Assembly: GCA_039024895.1 (NCBI GenBank)
Contig: JBCCPJ010000003.1
Span: 151,665-215,664 of the forward strand
Reading direction: 5' to 3'
DNA length: 64,000 nucleotides
Origin: JAJDOD01 sp039024895
GTDB taxonomy: Bacteria > Pseudomonadota > Alphaproteobacteria > Rhodobacterales > Rhodobacteraceae
The position numbers and the translations under genes are program-made. Below the pieces are notes generated by a model. The model saw only the letters and a program-made list of their open reading frames with translations, was not told the DNA's origin and did not search any database. How positions within the stretch are numbered: the stretch's first letter is position 1; every line of letters starts with the position of its first letter. This document shows positions 17,155 to 25,639 of the stretch, one piece after another.

Positions 17155-17475
17155 TCAGCGCAGTTTGCCGCGCCACCGGAGCGATTGCCGGTTCATGGCG
17201 GAGAGGTTTTCGCGGCCCGCGATGATGGCTTCACACAAGTCGATTGCCTTGGCCGTTTGCGCCGCTGTCATGTTGCGATAGGCGGGCCGGGCGATGTGGT
17301 TGTACCACACGTCGCCGCAGACATGGTCAAGGACGATGCGCTGGAAGCAGTGGTCGTTCACCACAGGCCAATCGCGGCGCTCCGCTTTCGCTTTTGCGGG
17401 CATCACCGTTTTGGTGAGGTAGATATATCGGTCGATCAGTGCGTCCTGTGCTGGCGGCGCAGGGTCTGGCGTCAT
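17155..17475 (-). CDS. Conserved-looking protein of unknown function
   Basis: A 106-residue soluble protein. Noticeable segments are VVNDHCFQRIVLDHVCGDVWY, with two Cys and two His, and a C-terminal helix ending SLRWRGK. I recall relatives only as uncharacterised Rhodobacterales proteins. The ATG at 17475 overlaps the stop of the upstream NAD(P)-binding gene as ATGA, so the two are coupled. The function is not assignable; the Cys/His arrangement could bind a metal. Confidence 0.6.
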   Translation of the reverse strand: MTPDPAPPAQDALIDRYIYLTKTVMPAKAKAERRDWPVVNDHCFQRIVLDHVCGDVWYNHIARPAYRNMTAAQTAKAIDLCEAIIAGRENLSAMNRQSLRWRGKLR

Positions 17476-18113
17476 CGCGACAGCACAACATCCGCGCGGA
17501 TGTCGGTCGCATTCTCGATACAGTCGATCAAATAGAGGGCCACATCGCGCCGCGAGACCAAACCGTTGCGCCATGTCCCGGGTTCGCGGAGGATCTTCAA
17601 CCGTCCGCTTTTTGGCCCCTTCGTCAAAATCACCGGGCGCGCGATTGTCCAGTCGAGATCGCTTTCGACAATCATGGCTTCCTGTTGATCCTTGTCGGCA
17701 TAGGGGCGACCCAAGATGGCCTTATGGCCGATCTTCTCGAGCGCGCTCATGGCCGAGCGGGAGCGTCCGGCGCCGAAGCCTGTGACGACGACCAAGCGTT
17801 TGGTGTCGCTGTCCCGCATGGCGTCAAGGAGGATGCGGGTGCTTTCCGAAAATAGCGTTTCCTCCTCCCAAAGCATGGCGAGACGTTCCTTTACGCCAAG
17901 GGCGTAGACCACGGCTCTCGTGCCGGTGAGGGCGGCAGCCACGTCGTCGGCGTTCCGCGCATCTCCCGCGACGGGTTCCACCAGATCGCGTGTCTCAAGC
18001 TTGTCAGCACCGCGCGCGAAGGCCCGGACGGGCAGGTCACGGCTGACGGCTTCTTCCAGCGCGGCGGCGCCAATGCCGGAGGTTGCGCCCATGATGAGGA
18101 TCGGTTGTGTCAC
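17472..18113 (-). CDS. NAD(P)-binding Rossmann oxidoreductase (NmrA/atypical SDR type)
   Basis: A 213-residue atypical short-chain dehydrogenase. ILIMGATSGIGAAAL is the dinucleotide-binding motif, and the gene encodes a VVYALGVKE strand and the VVVTGFGAGRS segment of the NAD(P)H-binding PF13460 group, followed by DWTIARPVILT. The usual Tyr-Lys catalytic pair of classical SDRs is not visible, as is normal for this group; the role may be redox sensing or flavin/quinone reduction. Coupled to the small gene downstream. Confidence 0.82.
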   Translation of the reverse strand: MTQPILIMGATSGIGAAALEEAVSRDLPVRAFARGADKLETRDLVEPVAGDARNADDVAAALTGTRAVVYALGVKERLAMLWEEETLFSESTRILLDAMRDSDTKRLVVVTGFGAGRSRSAMSALEKIGHKAILGRPYADKDQQEAMIVESDLDWTIARPVILTKGPKSGRLKILREPGTWRNGLVSRRDVALYLIDCIENATDIRADVVLSR

Positions 18114-18142
18114 GGTATTGCGTCCTCGTTTGCTATGCGGCG

Positions 18143-19141
18143 CTAGGCTGTTTGTTCCGCGGCATTCTGCCGGTCTCGGAATGCGAAAAGATGCGTGATC
18201 TTCAACCTCTGGCCATAGCCGAGGAGGAGCAAAACGAGTGCCACGCCGATGATCGGCATGTGCCCGATGAACTCAACGAGTGCCGCTTCCTGGTTGCCTT
18301 CGACGATGAAGACAATGTTCGAGACGGCCATCATCACGGATAGCGCCAGGACGGCCAAGCGCACGGTCGTGCCAAGGATCAGAACGATCCCGATAACCGC
18401 TTCGACCATGCCAGCGGATAGGACGAACAGGCGGTCGTCGAAGAAGGTGAAGCCGAGCGCCTCCATGAAGTTCCATTGATATTGCGCGACGAAAACCTGC
18501 CCGAGGGCCGATGGGGCCAGTTTTTCACCGATAGCCAGCGCAAGGAGGGAGATACCTGTCCATATCCGCAAAGCGTCCACGGAATATGGTTTGAGCTTGT
18601 TGCGTAGGGTCTCGTCCGGGATTGCGTTGAAAAGCAAGAAGAAGGCGATGCCGATGATAATCGCGTATTCAAGCGCCGGGAACAGGCCGAACTTGATGAT
18701 TACACCGGTGTGCAGCACCAACATCAGCAGCGCCGCCGCCATGATCCAGCGATTAGCGATCAACATGATCCCGATACAGGCTTGCAGGAACAGTAAGGCA
18801 AGGCCGAAGGTCCCATCGGCCACCTTATGGGGGGCGACGAGGGCACCTTCATATGCGGTGAGAAGGAAGCTCATGCCGGTGAAGACGCGCAGTATCTCCA
18901 TAAAATCGTGGCGCAAACTTGATTGGGCAATCCGGGGCGTGGGGAGTTTTCCGTCGAGCCAGGTCGAAAACAGGACCATGGCAGAGGCGATTGCAACCCA
19001 GATCATAAAGGCAGGATCGGTTAAACTATAATTCGGCAGGGGCTCCGACCCGGGTTCCACGAACCAGTTCACATGCGCCGACGCGGCACTGGCGAAAAGT
19101 ACCATTGGAATGCTGAGGCGCGTCGCATCGCTGAGGCGCAT
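18143..19141 (-). CDS. Polytopic DoxX/DoxD-like membrane protein
   Basis: A 332-residue protein with a signal-like first helix (ending about residue 23, ASAHVNW) and about eight further hydrophobic segments in two similar halves, which suggests a duplicated DoxX-like unit. Charged loops carry conserved-looking GEKLAPSALG and EAVIGI segments. The ATG at 19141 has AAGGA 7 bases upstream; a GTG five codons earlier overlaps that site. A role in membrane redox chemistry or small-molecule transport is inferred from the fold only. Confidence 0.62.
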   Translation of the reverse strand: MRLSDATRLSIPMVLFASAASAHVNWFVEPGSEPLPNYSLTDPAFMIWVAIASAMVLFSTWLDGKLPTPRIAQSSLRHDFMEILRVFTGMSFLLTAYEGALVAPHKVADGTFGLALLFLQACIGIMLIANRWIMAAALLMLVLHTGVIIKFGLFPALEYAIIIGIAFFLLFNAIPDETLRNKLKPYSVDALRIWTGISLLALAIGEKLAPSALGQVFVAQYQWNFMEALGFTFFDDRLFVLSAGMVEAVIGIVLILGTTVRLAVLALSVMMAVSNIVFIVEGNQEAALVEFIGHMPIIGVALVLLLLGYGQRLKITHLFAFRDRQNAAEQTA

Positions 19142-19483
19142 GGGTAGTTCCTTCACTGTCCGAATGTCGCGTTTTCTTCTGGCTGGGACATAGGGTGATC
19201 GACGGTAATCGACAGCTTTCCTGGACTAAACGCCGCAGTTAAAGCCCCGTCAGGGCACGGGCAAACGGGGGCGAGTGTTGGCGGCGGTCAAGCTTTGCAC
19301 GCTGTTTGCAGGTCGAGGTCCGCCCTGGCGCCTAGTGCCTATTATTAAATGAAGATTTGAAGTAATCGCAGCGCCCGGTCAATTGCCGCTGACCGAAAGG
19401 CGCGGCTAGGTCAGCGCTCCCGCCTTTTCCTTTTGCCGCGAGTTTGACAGATTGCGCATGTCTCTACTCAGGCAAACAGGCGT
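19142..19483. other. Divergent intergenic region
   Basis: 342 bases between the DoxX-like gene (minus) and the acyltransferase gene (plus). No gene, RNA motif or strong repeat was seen. An AT-rich patch (around 19340-19365, TATTATTAAATGAAG) may hold promoter elements. Confidence 0.5.
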
Positions 19484-20128
19484 ATGCAGGTCAAACATAT
19501 CTTTGCCGGTCTTTTGGCGATGGTCATCGTTCTTTTCGCGCGCCTCATCACGGCGGTACGGGCGATTTGGGACGGCGTTGGGCCGACGCCAGCGACGCGC
19601 GTCTACTTTGCCAATCATACGAGCAATGGGGACTTTGTGTTGGTCTGGGCTGTGCTGCCGCCCCAGTTGCGCCGCCGGACGCGACCGGTGGCCGCTTCCG
19701 ACTATTGGCTTCGAACGAAGCTGAAGACATTCATAGGGCGTGAGGTTTTCAACGCGATTCTGATTGATCGCAACCGAGAGACGAGGGAGCAAGACCCCAT
19801 CACCTTGATGGCGGAGGCTTTGGCGGAAGGAAGTTCGCTCATTTTGTTTCCGGAAGGCACGCGGAATACATCGGAAGAGGCGCTATTGCCTTTTAAAACA
19901 GGGCTTTATCATCTGGCGTCACAGTGCCCGGATGTCGACCTTGTGCCGGTGTGGATTGAAAACCTGAGCCAAGTGATGCCCAAGGGCGAGGTGTTTCCGC
20001 TGCCTTTGCTCTGCACCGTTCGCTTTGGCGACACGATACGGTTGAAAGAGGACGAGGGCAAAGGAGCCTTTCTTGAGCGCAGCCATGCTGCCTTGTTGGC
20101 GTTGAAAGAACACGGAGACGGCGCATGA
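19484..20128 (+). CDS. 1-acyl-sn-glycerol-3-phosphate acyltransferase family protein
   Basis: A 214-residue membrane-associated PlsC-type acyltransferase. An N-terminal hydrophobic helix (about 5-24) precedes the catalytic NHTSNGD motif (NHX4D, with His and Asp) near 44-50 and FPEGTR near 119-124. The family transfers an acyl chain to lysophosphatidate or a similar acceptor. The stop overlaps the cdsA start (ATGA). With cdsA and a CDP-alcohol transferase it forms a compact phospholipid cassette, probably extra to the housekeeping copies. Confidence 0.88.
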   Translation: MQVKHIFAGLLAMVIVLFARLITAVRAIWDGVGPTPATRVYFANHTSNGDFVLVWAVLPPQLRRRTRPVAASDYWLRTKLKTFIGREVFNAILIDRNRETREQDPITLMAEALAEGSSLILFPEGTRNTSEEALLPFKTGLYHLASQCPDVDLVPVWIENLSQVMPKGEVFPLPLLCTVRFGDTIRLKEDEGKGAFLERSHAALLALKEHGDGA

Positions 20129-21072
20129 ACGCCCCAGCAGAATTTGCGTTGTTGATGGCCGGTGTGCTCTCGGTGCTTGCGTTCGCGTCGATTGTGACTG
20201 CTCTGCTGAAAAGACGCGTTGCACCGGACGCGCCGGACCCGATGATCGAGAACCTGGAGGCCCGGGTCAACGCGTGGTGGGCGATGGTCGCCCTATTGGC
20301 GCTTGCTATGCTGTTCGGGCGGGCGGGGGCCGTCATCTTGTTCGCGCTCTTGTCTTTCGCGGCGATGCGAGAGTTTCTCACCCTGACCGCGAAGTCACGC
20401 GCCGATCACTACGCTTTGGCGGCGGCCTTCTATGTGGTGTTGCCTGTCCAGTATTACCTGATCTGGATCGACTGGTACGGCCTCTATTCAGTATTCATCC
20501 CGGTATATGCCTTCTTATTCTTGCCGATCATCGCGGCGCTGAGAGGGGCGACGGAGAACTTCCTGACACGGGTTTCGGAAACCCAATGGGGCTTGATGAT
20601 CTGCGTCTTTGCCGCAAGCCATGTGCCCGCCTTGTTGACGATTCAAATACCGGGCTACGAAGGCAAGTCGATCCTGTTGATTGCGTTTCTGGTGGTCGTC
20701 GTGCAGGGCTCGGATGTCTTGCAATACGTGTTTGGCAAACTCTTCGGGCGGCGCAAGATCGCACCGGTTTTGTCGCCCTCGAAGACCTGGGAGGGGTTTC
20801 TCGGGGGTGTCCTTTCCGCCAGCCTGCTGGGCGCGGGTCTGTGGTGGCTGACGCCGTTCGCGGTTTGGCAGGCGTTCCTTGTGGCGTTGTTGATTGCGAT
20901 GATGGGCTTTTTCGGCGGCTTGGTCATGTCAGCCATCAAGCGGGATAAGGGAGTGAAAGATTGGGGACATTTGATCGCGGGCCATGGTGGCTTTGTCGAC
21001 CGCTTGGATTCGGTCGTCTTCTCGGCGCCGATATTCTTCCACGTCGTGCGTTATTATTGGTCGGTCGTATGA
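20125..21072 (+). CDS. cdsA: Phosphatidate cytidylyltransferase
   Basis: A 315-residue integral membrane enzyme that makes CDP-diacylglycerol from phosphatidate and CTP. It has about eight hydrophobic segments, SDVLQYVFGKLFGRRK with the conserved Asp, and the CdsA signature around PSKTWEGFLGG. The C-terminal SAIKRDKGVKDWG and GHGGFVDRLDS segments complete the family pattern. It is coupled at its start to the acyltransferase gene and is followed 52 bases later by the CDP-alcohol transferase. Confidence 0.93.
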   Translation: MNAPAEFALLMAGVLSVLAFASIVTALLKRRVAPDAPDPMIENLEARVNAWWAMVALLALAMLFGRAGAVILFALLSFAAMREFLTLTAKSRADHYALAAAFYVVLPVQYYLIWIDWYGLYSVFIPVYAFLFLPIIAALRGATENFLTRVSETQWGLMICVFAASHVPALLTIQIPGYEGKSILLIAFLVVVVQGSDVLQYVFGKLFGRRKIAPVLSPSKTWEGFLGGVLSASLLGAGLWWLTPFAVWQAFLVALLIAMMGFFGGLVMSAIKRDKGVKDWGHLIAGHGGFVDRLDSVVFSAPIFFHVVRYYWSVV

Positions 21073-21124
21073 GGCGGGTGGCGGGATCGAAGGTCTGCGG
21101 CGCTTTTGCATCGGGTGAGCGCCT

Positions 21125-21763
21125 ATGACCGAACGCCGCCCTATCGCTAGCCGAAACACGAAACTCGCCGCCAAGATCGCCCGCCGTCTTGCGGCGCGCG
21201 GCGTGTCGCCAAACCGGATTTCGCGAGCCTCGATTGTGTTTGCAGGCATGGCGGGGATCGCGTTTTGGCTTTCGGGTATGACCTCCGGCGTCTTGTTCGG
21301 GCTTTGCCTTATGACGGCGGCACTCGGGTGCCAGCTTCGCCTTTTGTGCAACCTCTTCGACGGGATGGTCGCCGTGGAAGGGGGACGCGGCGAGCCCGAT
21401 GGACCATTCTGGAACGAAGCCCCGGACCGTGTGGCGGACACGCTCATCTTCGTTGGCATGGGGGCCGCGACCGGCGCCTGGGCGCTCGGTTGGGCCGCCG
21501 CCGCTATGGCCATCGGGACGGCTTATATCCGGGGATTGGGCAGCGAGATCGGGGTGCCCGCTGACTTTGGTGGGCCGATGGCGAAACCGCAACGCATGGC
21601 GCTGGCGACGGGCAGCGCTGTTGCGGCGATTTTCTTTCCCGCGCCGCTTGGCTGGCCACTATTGGAATTGGCGCTTTGGGGCATCGTGTTTGGCGCTGCG
21701 CTCACCATTGTTTTACGAAGCGGCCGTTTAATTGGAGCTTTAAAGGCGCGGGCGCGGGATTAA
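21125..21763 (+). CDS. CDP-alcohol phosphatidyltransferase family protein with a degenerate motif
   Basis: A 212-residue polytopic protein with the N-terminal GVSPNRIS segment typical of CDP-alcohol phosphatidyltransferases. The family motif is DxxDGxxAR(x8-9)GxxxDxxxD. Here it reads N76-x2-D79-G80-x2-A83-V84, then a 12-residue gap to N97-x3-D101-x3-D105. The first Asp, the Arg and the Gly are replaced, and the spacing is longer. It could be a specialised or inactive paralogue. Last gene of the lipid cassette. Confidence 0.78.
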   Translation: MTERRPIASRNTKLAAKIARRLAARGVSPNRISRASIVFAGMAGIAFWLSGMTSGVLFGLCLMTAALGCQLRLLCNLFDGMVAVEGGRGEPDGPFWNEAPDRVADTLIFVGMGAATGAWALGWAAAAMAIGTAYIRGLGSEIGVPADFGGPMAKPQRMALATGSAVAAIFFPAPLGWPLLELALWGIVFGAALTIVLRSGRLIGALKARARD

Positions 21764-21774
21764 AGCCGCGCCTT
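21743..21774. terminator. Possible bidirectional terminator at a convergent junction
   Basis: AAGGCGCGG (21743-21751) and CCGCGCCTT (21766-21774) form a 9-bp stem that spans the stop codon of the CDP-alcohol transferase and reaches the stop of the racemase gene. On the minus strand TTTAAA follows. No strong U-tract is present. Confidence 0.4.
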
Positions 21775-22415
21775 CACATGAGCCATCGCATGGCAGTGGC
21801 CGCCGTCACCACAGGGTCAATCACCTGCACACCGACTGCGCAGCGGACCGCTGAAGTGAGATGCGCCATCCCGGCGCACCCAAGAATGATCGCGTCCACG
21901 TCGTCCTCCCGCTCAGCGGCTTGCGCTTCGGTGACAACTAGGTGCTCTGCCGCCGTTTCGTCCTCGTGAAGCGCAAGGACAGGGACGTCGGACGCGCGGA
22001 CTCTGCCCATATGATGCCTAAGCCCAAGATCGTGGATGTTCTGCTCGAGGATGGGTACCGATACGGCCAGCGTGGTAACGACGCTGAAGCGCCATCCCCG
22101 GAGTGCCGCGAAGTGATAGGCTGCTTGCCCGATGCCAACGACCGGGCAGGATGCAAATCTCGCCGCTTCGGCAAGTGCCGTATCGTCGAAACATCCGATG
22201 ATGATGCCGCGTGCGCCGTGATCTCCGGCCTGGCGAATAAGGTCCATGAGGGGAGGCTCGGCGCGCAGGCCGTCTTCCTTCCCTTGAATGGCGGGCGGTC
22301 CGTTGTGGGATGTCCATCCTTCCATGGCGACGTCCGGCGCTGCCTCCTGTGCGACGGCCAACATGGCCTCTGTCATCGCCGTCGTGCTGTTTGGATTGAT
22401 GATGACGACGCTCAT
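21774..22415 (-). CDS. Aspartate/glutamate/hydantoin racemase family protein
   Basis: A 213-residue member of the Asp/Glu racemase superfamily, closest in feel to hydantoin racemase: INPNSTTAMTEAM at the start, a first catalytic Cys in IIIGCFDD (about 73) and a second in AIILGCAGM. It starts 6 bases after the last ABC permease gene, so it is part of that operon. This suggests the imported compound is a hydantoin, an N-carbamoyl or a D/L amino acid derivative. Confidence 0.85.
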   Translation of the reverse strand: MSVVIINPNSTTAMTEAMLAVAQEAAPDVAMEGWTSHNGPPAIQGKEDGLRAEPPLMDLIRQAGDHGARGIIIGCFDDTALAEAARFASCPVVGIGQAAYHFAALRGWRFSVVTTLAVSVPILEQNIHDLGLRHHMGRVRASDVPVLALHEDETAAEHLVVTEAQAAEREDDVDAIILGCAGMAHLTSAVRCAVGVQVIDPVVTAATAMRWLM

Positions 22416-22421
22416 GGGGCC

Positions 22422-23264
22422 TCAGACCAGGCCTGAGCCCGCATCCGAGCCGCGGGTTTTGCGGCGGCGATCCATCAACCAAACGACTAGAAGGAAGGCA
22501 CCGATCACCAGAAACGAAAAGACGGTGGTCAGCGTGCCTAGGGCAAAGATCACAGGACTGGTGACATTGGTGGTCATGCCGAAGATTTCGAGCGGCAAGG
22601 TGTTGTAGCTTCCCGAGGTCAAAAGCGTCCGGGCGAATTCATCGTAGCTCAGGGTGAAGCCAAAGAGGGCCACGCCGATGAGCGACGGGGCAATGATGGG
22701 CAGCACCACGAAGCGCACGGTCTGCCACGGTGAGGCACCGAGATCGCGCGCGGCTTCCTCATAGCTTTGGTCAAAACGATTGAAGACGGCGAACATGATA
22801 AGAAGACCGAAGGGTAGGGTCCATGTGAGCTGCGCCCCGAAGCCCGAGGTGGACCAATGCACCGGCATACCGGCTTGCGACCAGATCAACCCGACGCCGA
22901 GGGACACGAGGATCGAGGGGATAACGAGCGATGTCACGATGAGGTAGAAGATCAAGCTCGATCCGGCGAACCGTTTCCGGAAGGCCAACCCGCCCATAAC
23001 AGACACGACGACAGTGGTAACCATGACCATCAGGCCCAAGACAAAGGAGCGCGCGAAGGCGCCCCAGATGTCGCCCACTGCCTGCTGCTCGAAGAGGTCC
23101 CGGAACCAATAGAGCGACACGCCTTTCATCGGGAAGGACAGCCCCCCGTTGGGCCCCTGGAAGGACAGGATGGCGATGGTAAGTGTGGGCCCGTAGAGGA
23201 AGATGAGAAAAAGCACGAAAAACGCCGCGAGGGCGTAGAAGGAACGGGGGCGCGGTTCGGTCAT
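22422..23264 (-). CDS. ABC transporter permease, PotC-like
   Basis: A 280-residue inner membrane permease with six hydrophobic helices and the EAA-loop motif EEAARDLGASPWQTVRFVVLPII near 165, which docks on the ATPase. It resembles the spermidine/putrescine PotC branch. It lies downstream of the second permease, separated by a 106-base gap that holds a hairpin repeat, and upstream of the racemase. Confidence 0.9.
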   Translation of the reverse strand: MTEPRPRSFYALAAFFVLFLIFLYGPTLTIAILSFQGPNGGLSFPMKGVSLYWFRDLFEQQAVGDIWGAFARSFVLGLMVMVTTVVVSVMGGLAFRKRFAGSSLIFYLIVTSLVIPSILVSLGVGLIWSQAGMPVHWSTSGFGAQLTWTLPFGLLIMFAVFNRFDQSYEEAARDLGASPWQTVRFVVLPIIAPSLIGVALFGFTLSYDEFARTLLTSGSYNTLPLEIFGMTTNVTSPVIFALGTLTTVFSFLVIGAFLLVVWLMDRRRKTRGSDAGSGLV

Positions 23265-23316
23265 CGGGAGTGCCCTTGTGCGAGGTATTGCGCCGGGTGG
23301 GACCCGTCGCGCCGGG

Positions 23317-23357
23317 CGAGGGGCCAGCCCCTCGGGCTCCCCGGGATATTTTTACCA
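23317..23357 (+). repeat. Rhodobacterales-type intergenic hairpin repeat (CCCCGGGATATTTTT)
   Basis: CGAGGGGC and GCCCCTCG (23317-23334) form a tight hairpin followed by GGCTCCCCGGGATATTTTTA. I recall near-identical sequences as frequent dispersed intergenic elements in Rhodobacterales. It reads as a terminator on the plus strand, opposite to the surrounding operon. Only one copy is in this window. Confidence 0.55.
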
Positions 23358-23370
23358 GAAAGAAGGCGCA

Positions 23371-24285
23371 TCAGAGCTCCTTTCTGATATCGACGAAGCG
23401 CAGCAGCAGGCCGATGATCATCAGCACAGTGATCAAAAGGATCACGGCCGTGGCGCTGGCGGAAGGGTATTGCAGCAAGCCGATATCGTTCTGGATCATC
23501 CGCCCGACATTCGCGGATTGACTGCCGGACATGAACCGCACCGTGATGAAATCGCCCATGACCAGTGTCACAACAAAGATCGTACCGATCATGATGCCGG
23601 GTTTGGTGAGTGGGATGATGACGTGCCACAGGGTTTGCCAGCCTGTTGCCCCGGCATCGGCCGCCGCTTCGATCAGCGATTTGTCGATCCGCATCATCGT
23701 GTTGAAGATCGGGACCACCATAAACAGCGTATAAAGGTGAACAAAGGCGAGGATCACGCTGAAGTCGCTGAATAAAAGCCAGTCGAGGGGCGCGTCAATC
23801 ACGCCCCATGACATCAGTGTCGAGTTCGCCAATCCATTGCGCCCGAGGAACGGAATCCAGGAGATCATACGAATGATGTTCGAGGTCCAAAACGGAATGG
23901 TGCAAAGGAGGAAAAGCGCGATCTGCCAGGTGAGCGAGCGCACGTGGAACGCAAGGAAATAGGCGACCGTGAACCCGATCAGCAGGGTGAATATCCACGT
24001 GATGACCGCGTATTTGAACGTATTGAAGAAGACGCGATAGGTCACGTCAGACCCGAAGAGAAAAGCGTAATTGTCGAACTGGAAGGCCGGGTAGATTGAA
24101 AACTCCGTCGCACCCCAGAAGCTGACAACCACAATCATCGTAATCGGTGTGACCAGAAACACCGCGAATACCAAGGCAAGGGGGCTCGCCAAGAGCCAGC
24201 CCACGGCGTGGTGCGACAGTCCGGTCGCGCGCCTGGATGGCGTTCGGCTCGCCGTATCTAAGGAGGTTAGTGTTTGATCTGTCAT
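23371..24285 (-). CDS. ABC transporter permease, PotB-like
   Basis: A 304-residue permease with six transmembrane helices after a cytoplasmic N terminus, and the coupling motif EAAADAGATGWQTLWHVIIPL near 210. The ATG at 24285 has AGGAG-like sequence upstream only weakly, but earlier in-frame starts overlap the binding-protein gene. It pairs with the PotC-like permease. Confidence 0.9.
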   Translation of the reverse strand: MTDQTLTSLDTASRTPSRRATGLSHHAVGWLLASPLALVFAVFLVTPITMIVVVSFWGATEFSIYPAFQFDNYAFLFGSDVTYRVFFNTFKYAVITWIFTLLIGFTVAYFLAFHVRSLTWQIALFLLCTIPFWTSNIIRMISWIPFLGRNGLANSTLMSWGVIDAPLDWLLFSDFSVILAFVHLYTLFMVVPIFNTMMRIDKSLIEAAADAGATGWQTLWHVIIPLTKPGIMIGTIFVVTLVMGDFITVRFMSGSQSANVGRMIQNDIGLLQYPSASATAVILLITVLMIIGLLLRFVDIRKEL

Positions 24286-24337
24286 GGTGTTGGTGCGCCC
24301 CGGCCAAAACTGGTGGGGACCGGGGCGCGCGCGTTCA

Positions 24338-25612
24338 TCAGGCTGCGATGAACTCGTTCCACTTGCGGACCATGTACTGGTTCTCGTCCATAACGGCGTT
24401 CCAGCACGCCACGGCACCCATGCGGTCGTAGAAGCTGCCGCCGTCGCGCACCGCCCCTGCTTTCTCCATCACGTCGCCGAAGGGGTTGGTGATATCGCCT
24501 TCCGCGGCCTTGCCCTCGAACCAGAAGCCCCATTCGTCGTCGCTCATGAAGGCTTTGGAGGTTTCGGGCACCGCCGAGTAGTAGCCCTGGCGCATCAGGA
24601 AGCCGCCAACCCAACCGGAGAGATACCAGTTGATGTATTCGTAGGCGGCGTCGAGTTCGATGCCGGAAAGCGAGGCCGACAGGCCAATGCCGCCCCCCCA
24701 GGATCGATAGCCTTCTTCGAGCGGTTGATAAACACAAGGGATGCCCTGGCTGCGGACCGCTGTAATGGCGGGCGACCACATGGATTGGATGACGACTTCG
24801 CCCGAGGCCATGAGTTCGACCGATTCCGAGAAGGATTTCCAGAAGGCACGGAATTGACCGGCTTTCTTGGCTTCCGTGAAGATGCCGAGCGTCAGATCGA
24901 TCTCTTCCTGGGTCATGTTGCCCTTGTCGGGATAGGTGTATTCGCCCATCGATTCGACGACCATCGCCATATCCATGATGCCGATCGATGAGATGTCGAG
25001 GATCGACGCCTTGCCCGCGAACTCAGGGTTGAGAAGCTCGGACCAATTGCTGATGGGCCGTCCGATCAAGTCTGGCCGGATGCCCAGCGTGTCGGCATTG
25101 TAGATCGTCGGTATCAAGGTCATCCAACCGGATTCCTCATCCACAAACGTCTTGTCGTTCAACCCCCCGACAAAACCGACACTGTGCGGCGCGGTGCCTT
25201 GGGCAATCGTGCTTTCAGGTGTGAGTTTACCGTCGCGGAAGATGCCAACGATCTTGTCGTAGTTTGCGATTTTGGTCGTATCCATGGCCTGAAGATTACC
25301 GGTCGGCCAAACCTTCTTGCAGATCCAGTATTCGATGTCCGCAATGTCGAAGCTGTCGGGCTGGGTGGCGGCGCGCTGGGTGACGCTGTCGGAGTCGAGT
25401 GCCGTCATTTCCAGGGTGAAGCCCAAATCTTCTTTGACTTTGTCGGCGACCTCATTCAGGTTCGACACCCCGGTCCCAAACTGGCGCAGTGTCACATCTT
25501 TGATGGCCTGTCCCCATACCATTGGAGCCGGAAGCGCGGCGGCCGCCACCGCCGCGCTACCCGACTTCAAAATAGAGCGACGCGAATAGCGTATCTTTGG
25601 AATTGTCGTCAT
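24338..25612 (-). CDS. Extracellular solute-binding protein of the ABC importer (PotD-like)
   Basis: A 424-residue periplasmic binding protein. Its N terminus carries a twin-arginine motif (SRRSILKSG) and a hydrophobic segment ending in Ala-rich sequence (about residue 34), so Tat export is likely. The mature part resembles PotD-like/type 1 binding proteins with a late SGWVGGFLMRQGYYS segment. It is the second gene of the operon after the ATPase and is the specificity determinant; the ligand is not readable but polyamine- or opine-like compounds are usual. Confidence 0.88.
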   Translation of the reverse strand: MTTIPKIRYSRRSILKSGSAAVAAAALPAPMVWGQAIKDVTLRQFGTGVSNLNEVADKVKEDLGFTLEMTALDSDSVTQRAATQPDSFDIADIEYWICKKVWPTGNLQAMDTTKIANYDKIVGIFRDGKLTPESTIAQGTAPHSVGFVGGLNDKTFVDEESGWMTLIPTIYNADTLGIRPDLIGRPISNWSELLNPEFAGKASILDISSIGIMDMAMVVESMGEYTYPDKGNMTQEEIDLTLGIFTEAKKAGQFRAFWKSFSESVELMASGEVVIQSMWSPAITAVRSQGIPCVYQPLEEGYRSWGGGIGLSASLSGIELDAAYEYINWYLSGWVGGFLMRQGYYSAVPETSKAFMSDDEWGFWFEGKAAEGDITNPFGDVMEKAGAVRDGGSFYDRMGAVACWNAVMDENQYMVRKWNEFIAA

Positions 25613-25639
25613 ATCTTTTCCCTGTCTTCTGTTATCGTG

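Noticed and set aside
23317..23357. Hairpin in the ABC operon as an ordinary terminator of the operon
   Set aside because: The T-run follows on the plus strand, opposite to the operon. It is better described as a dispersed repeat.
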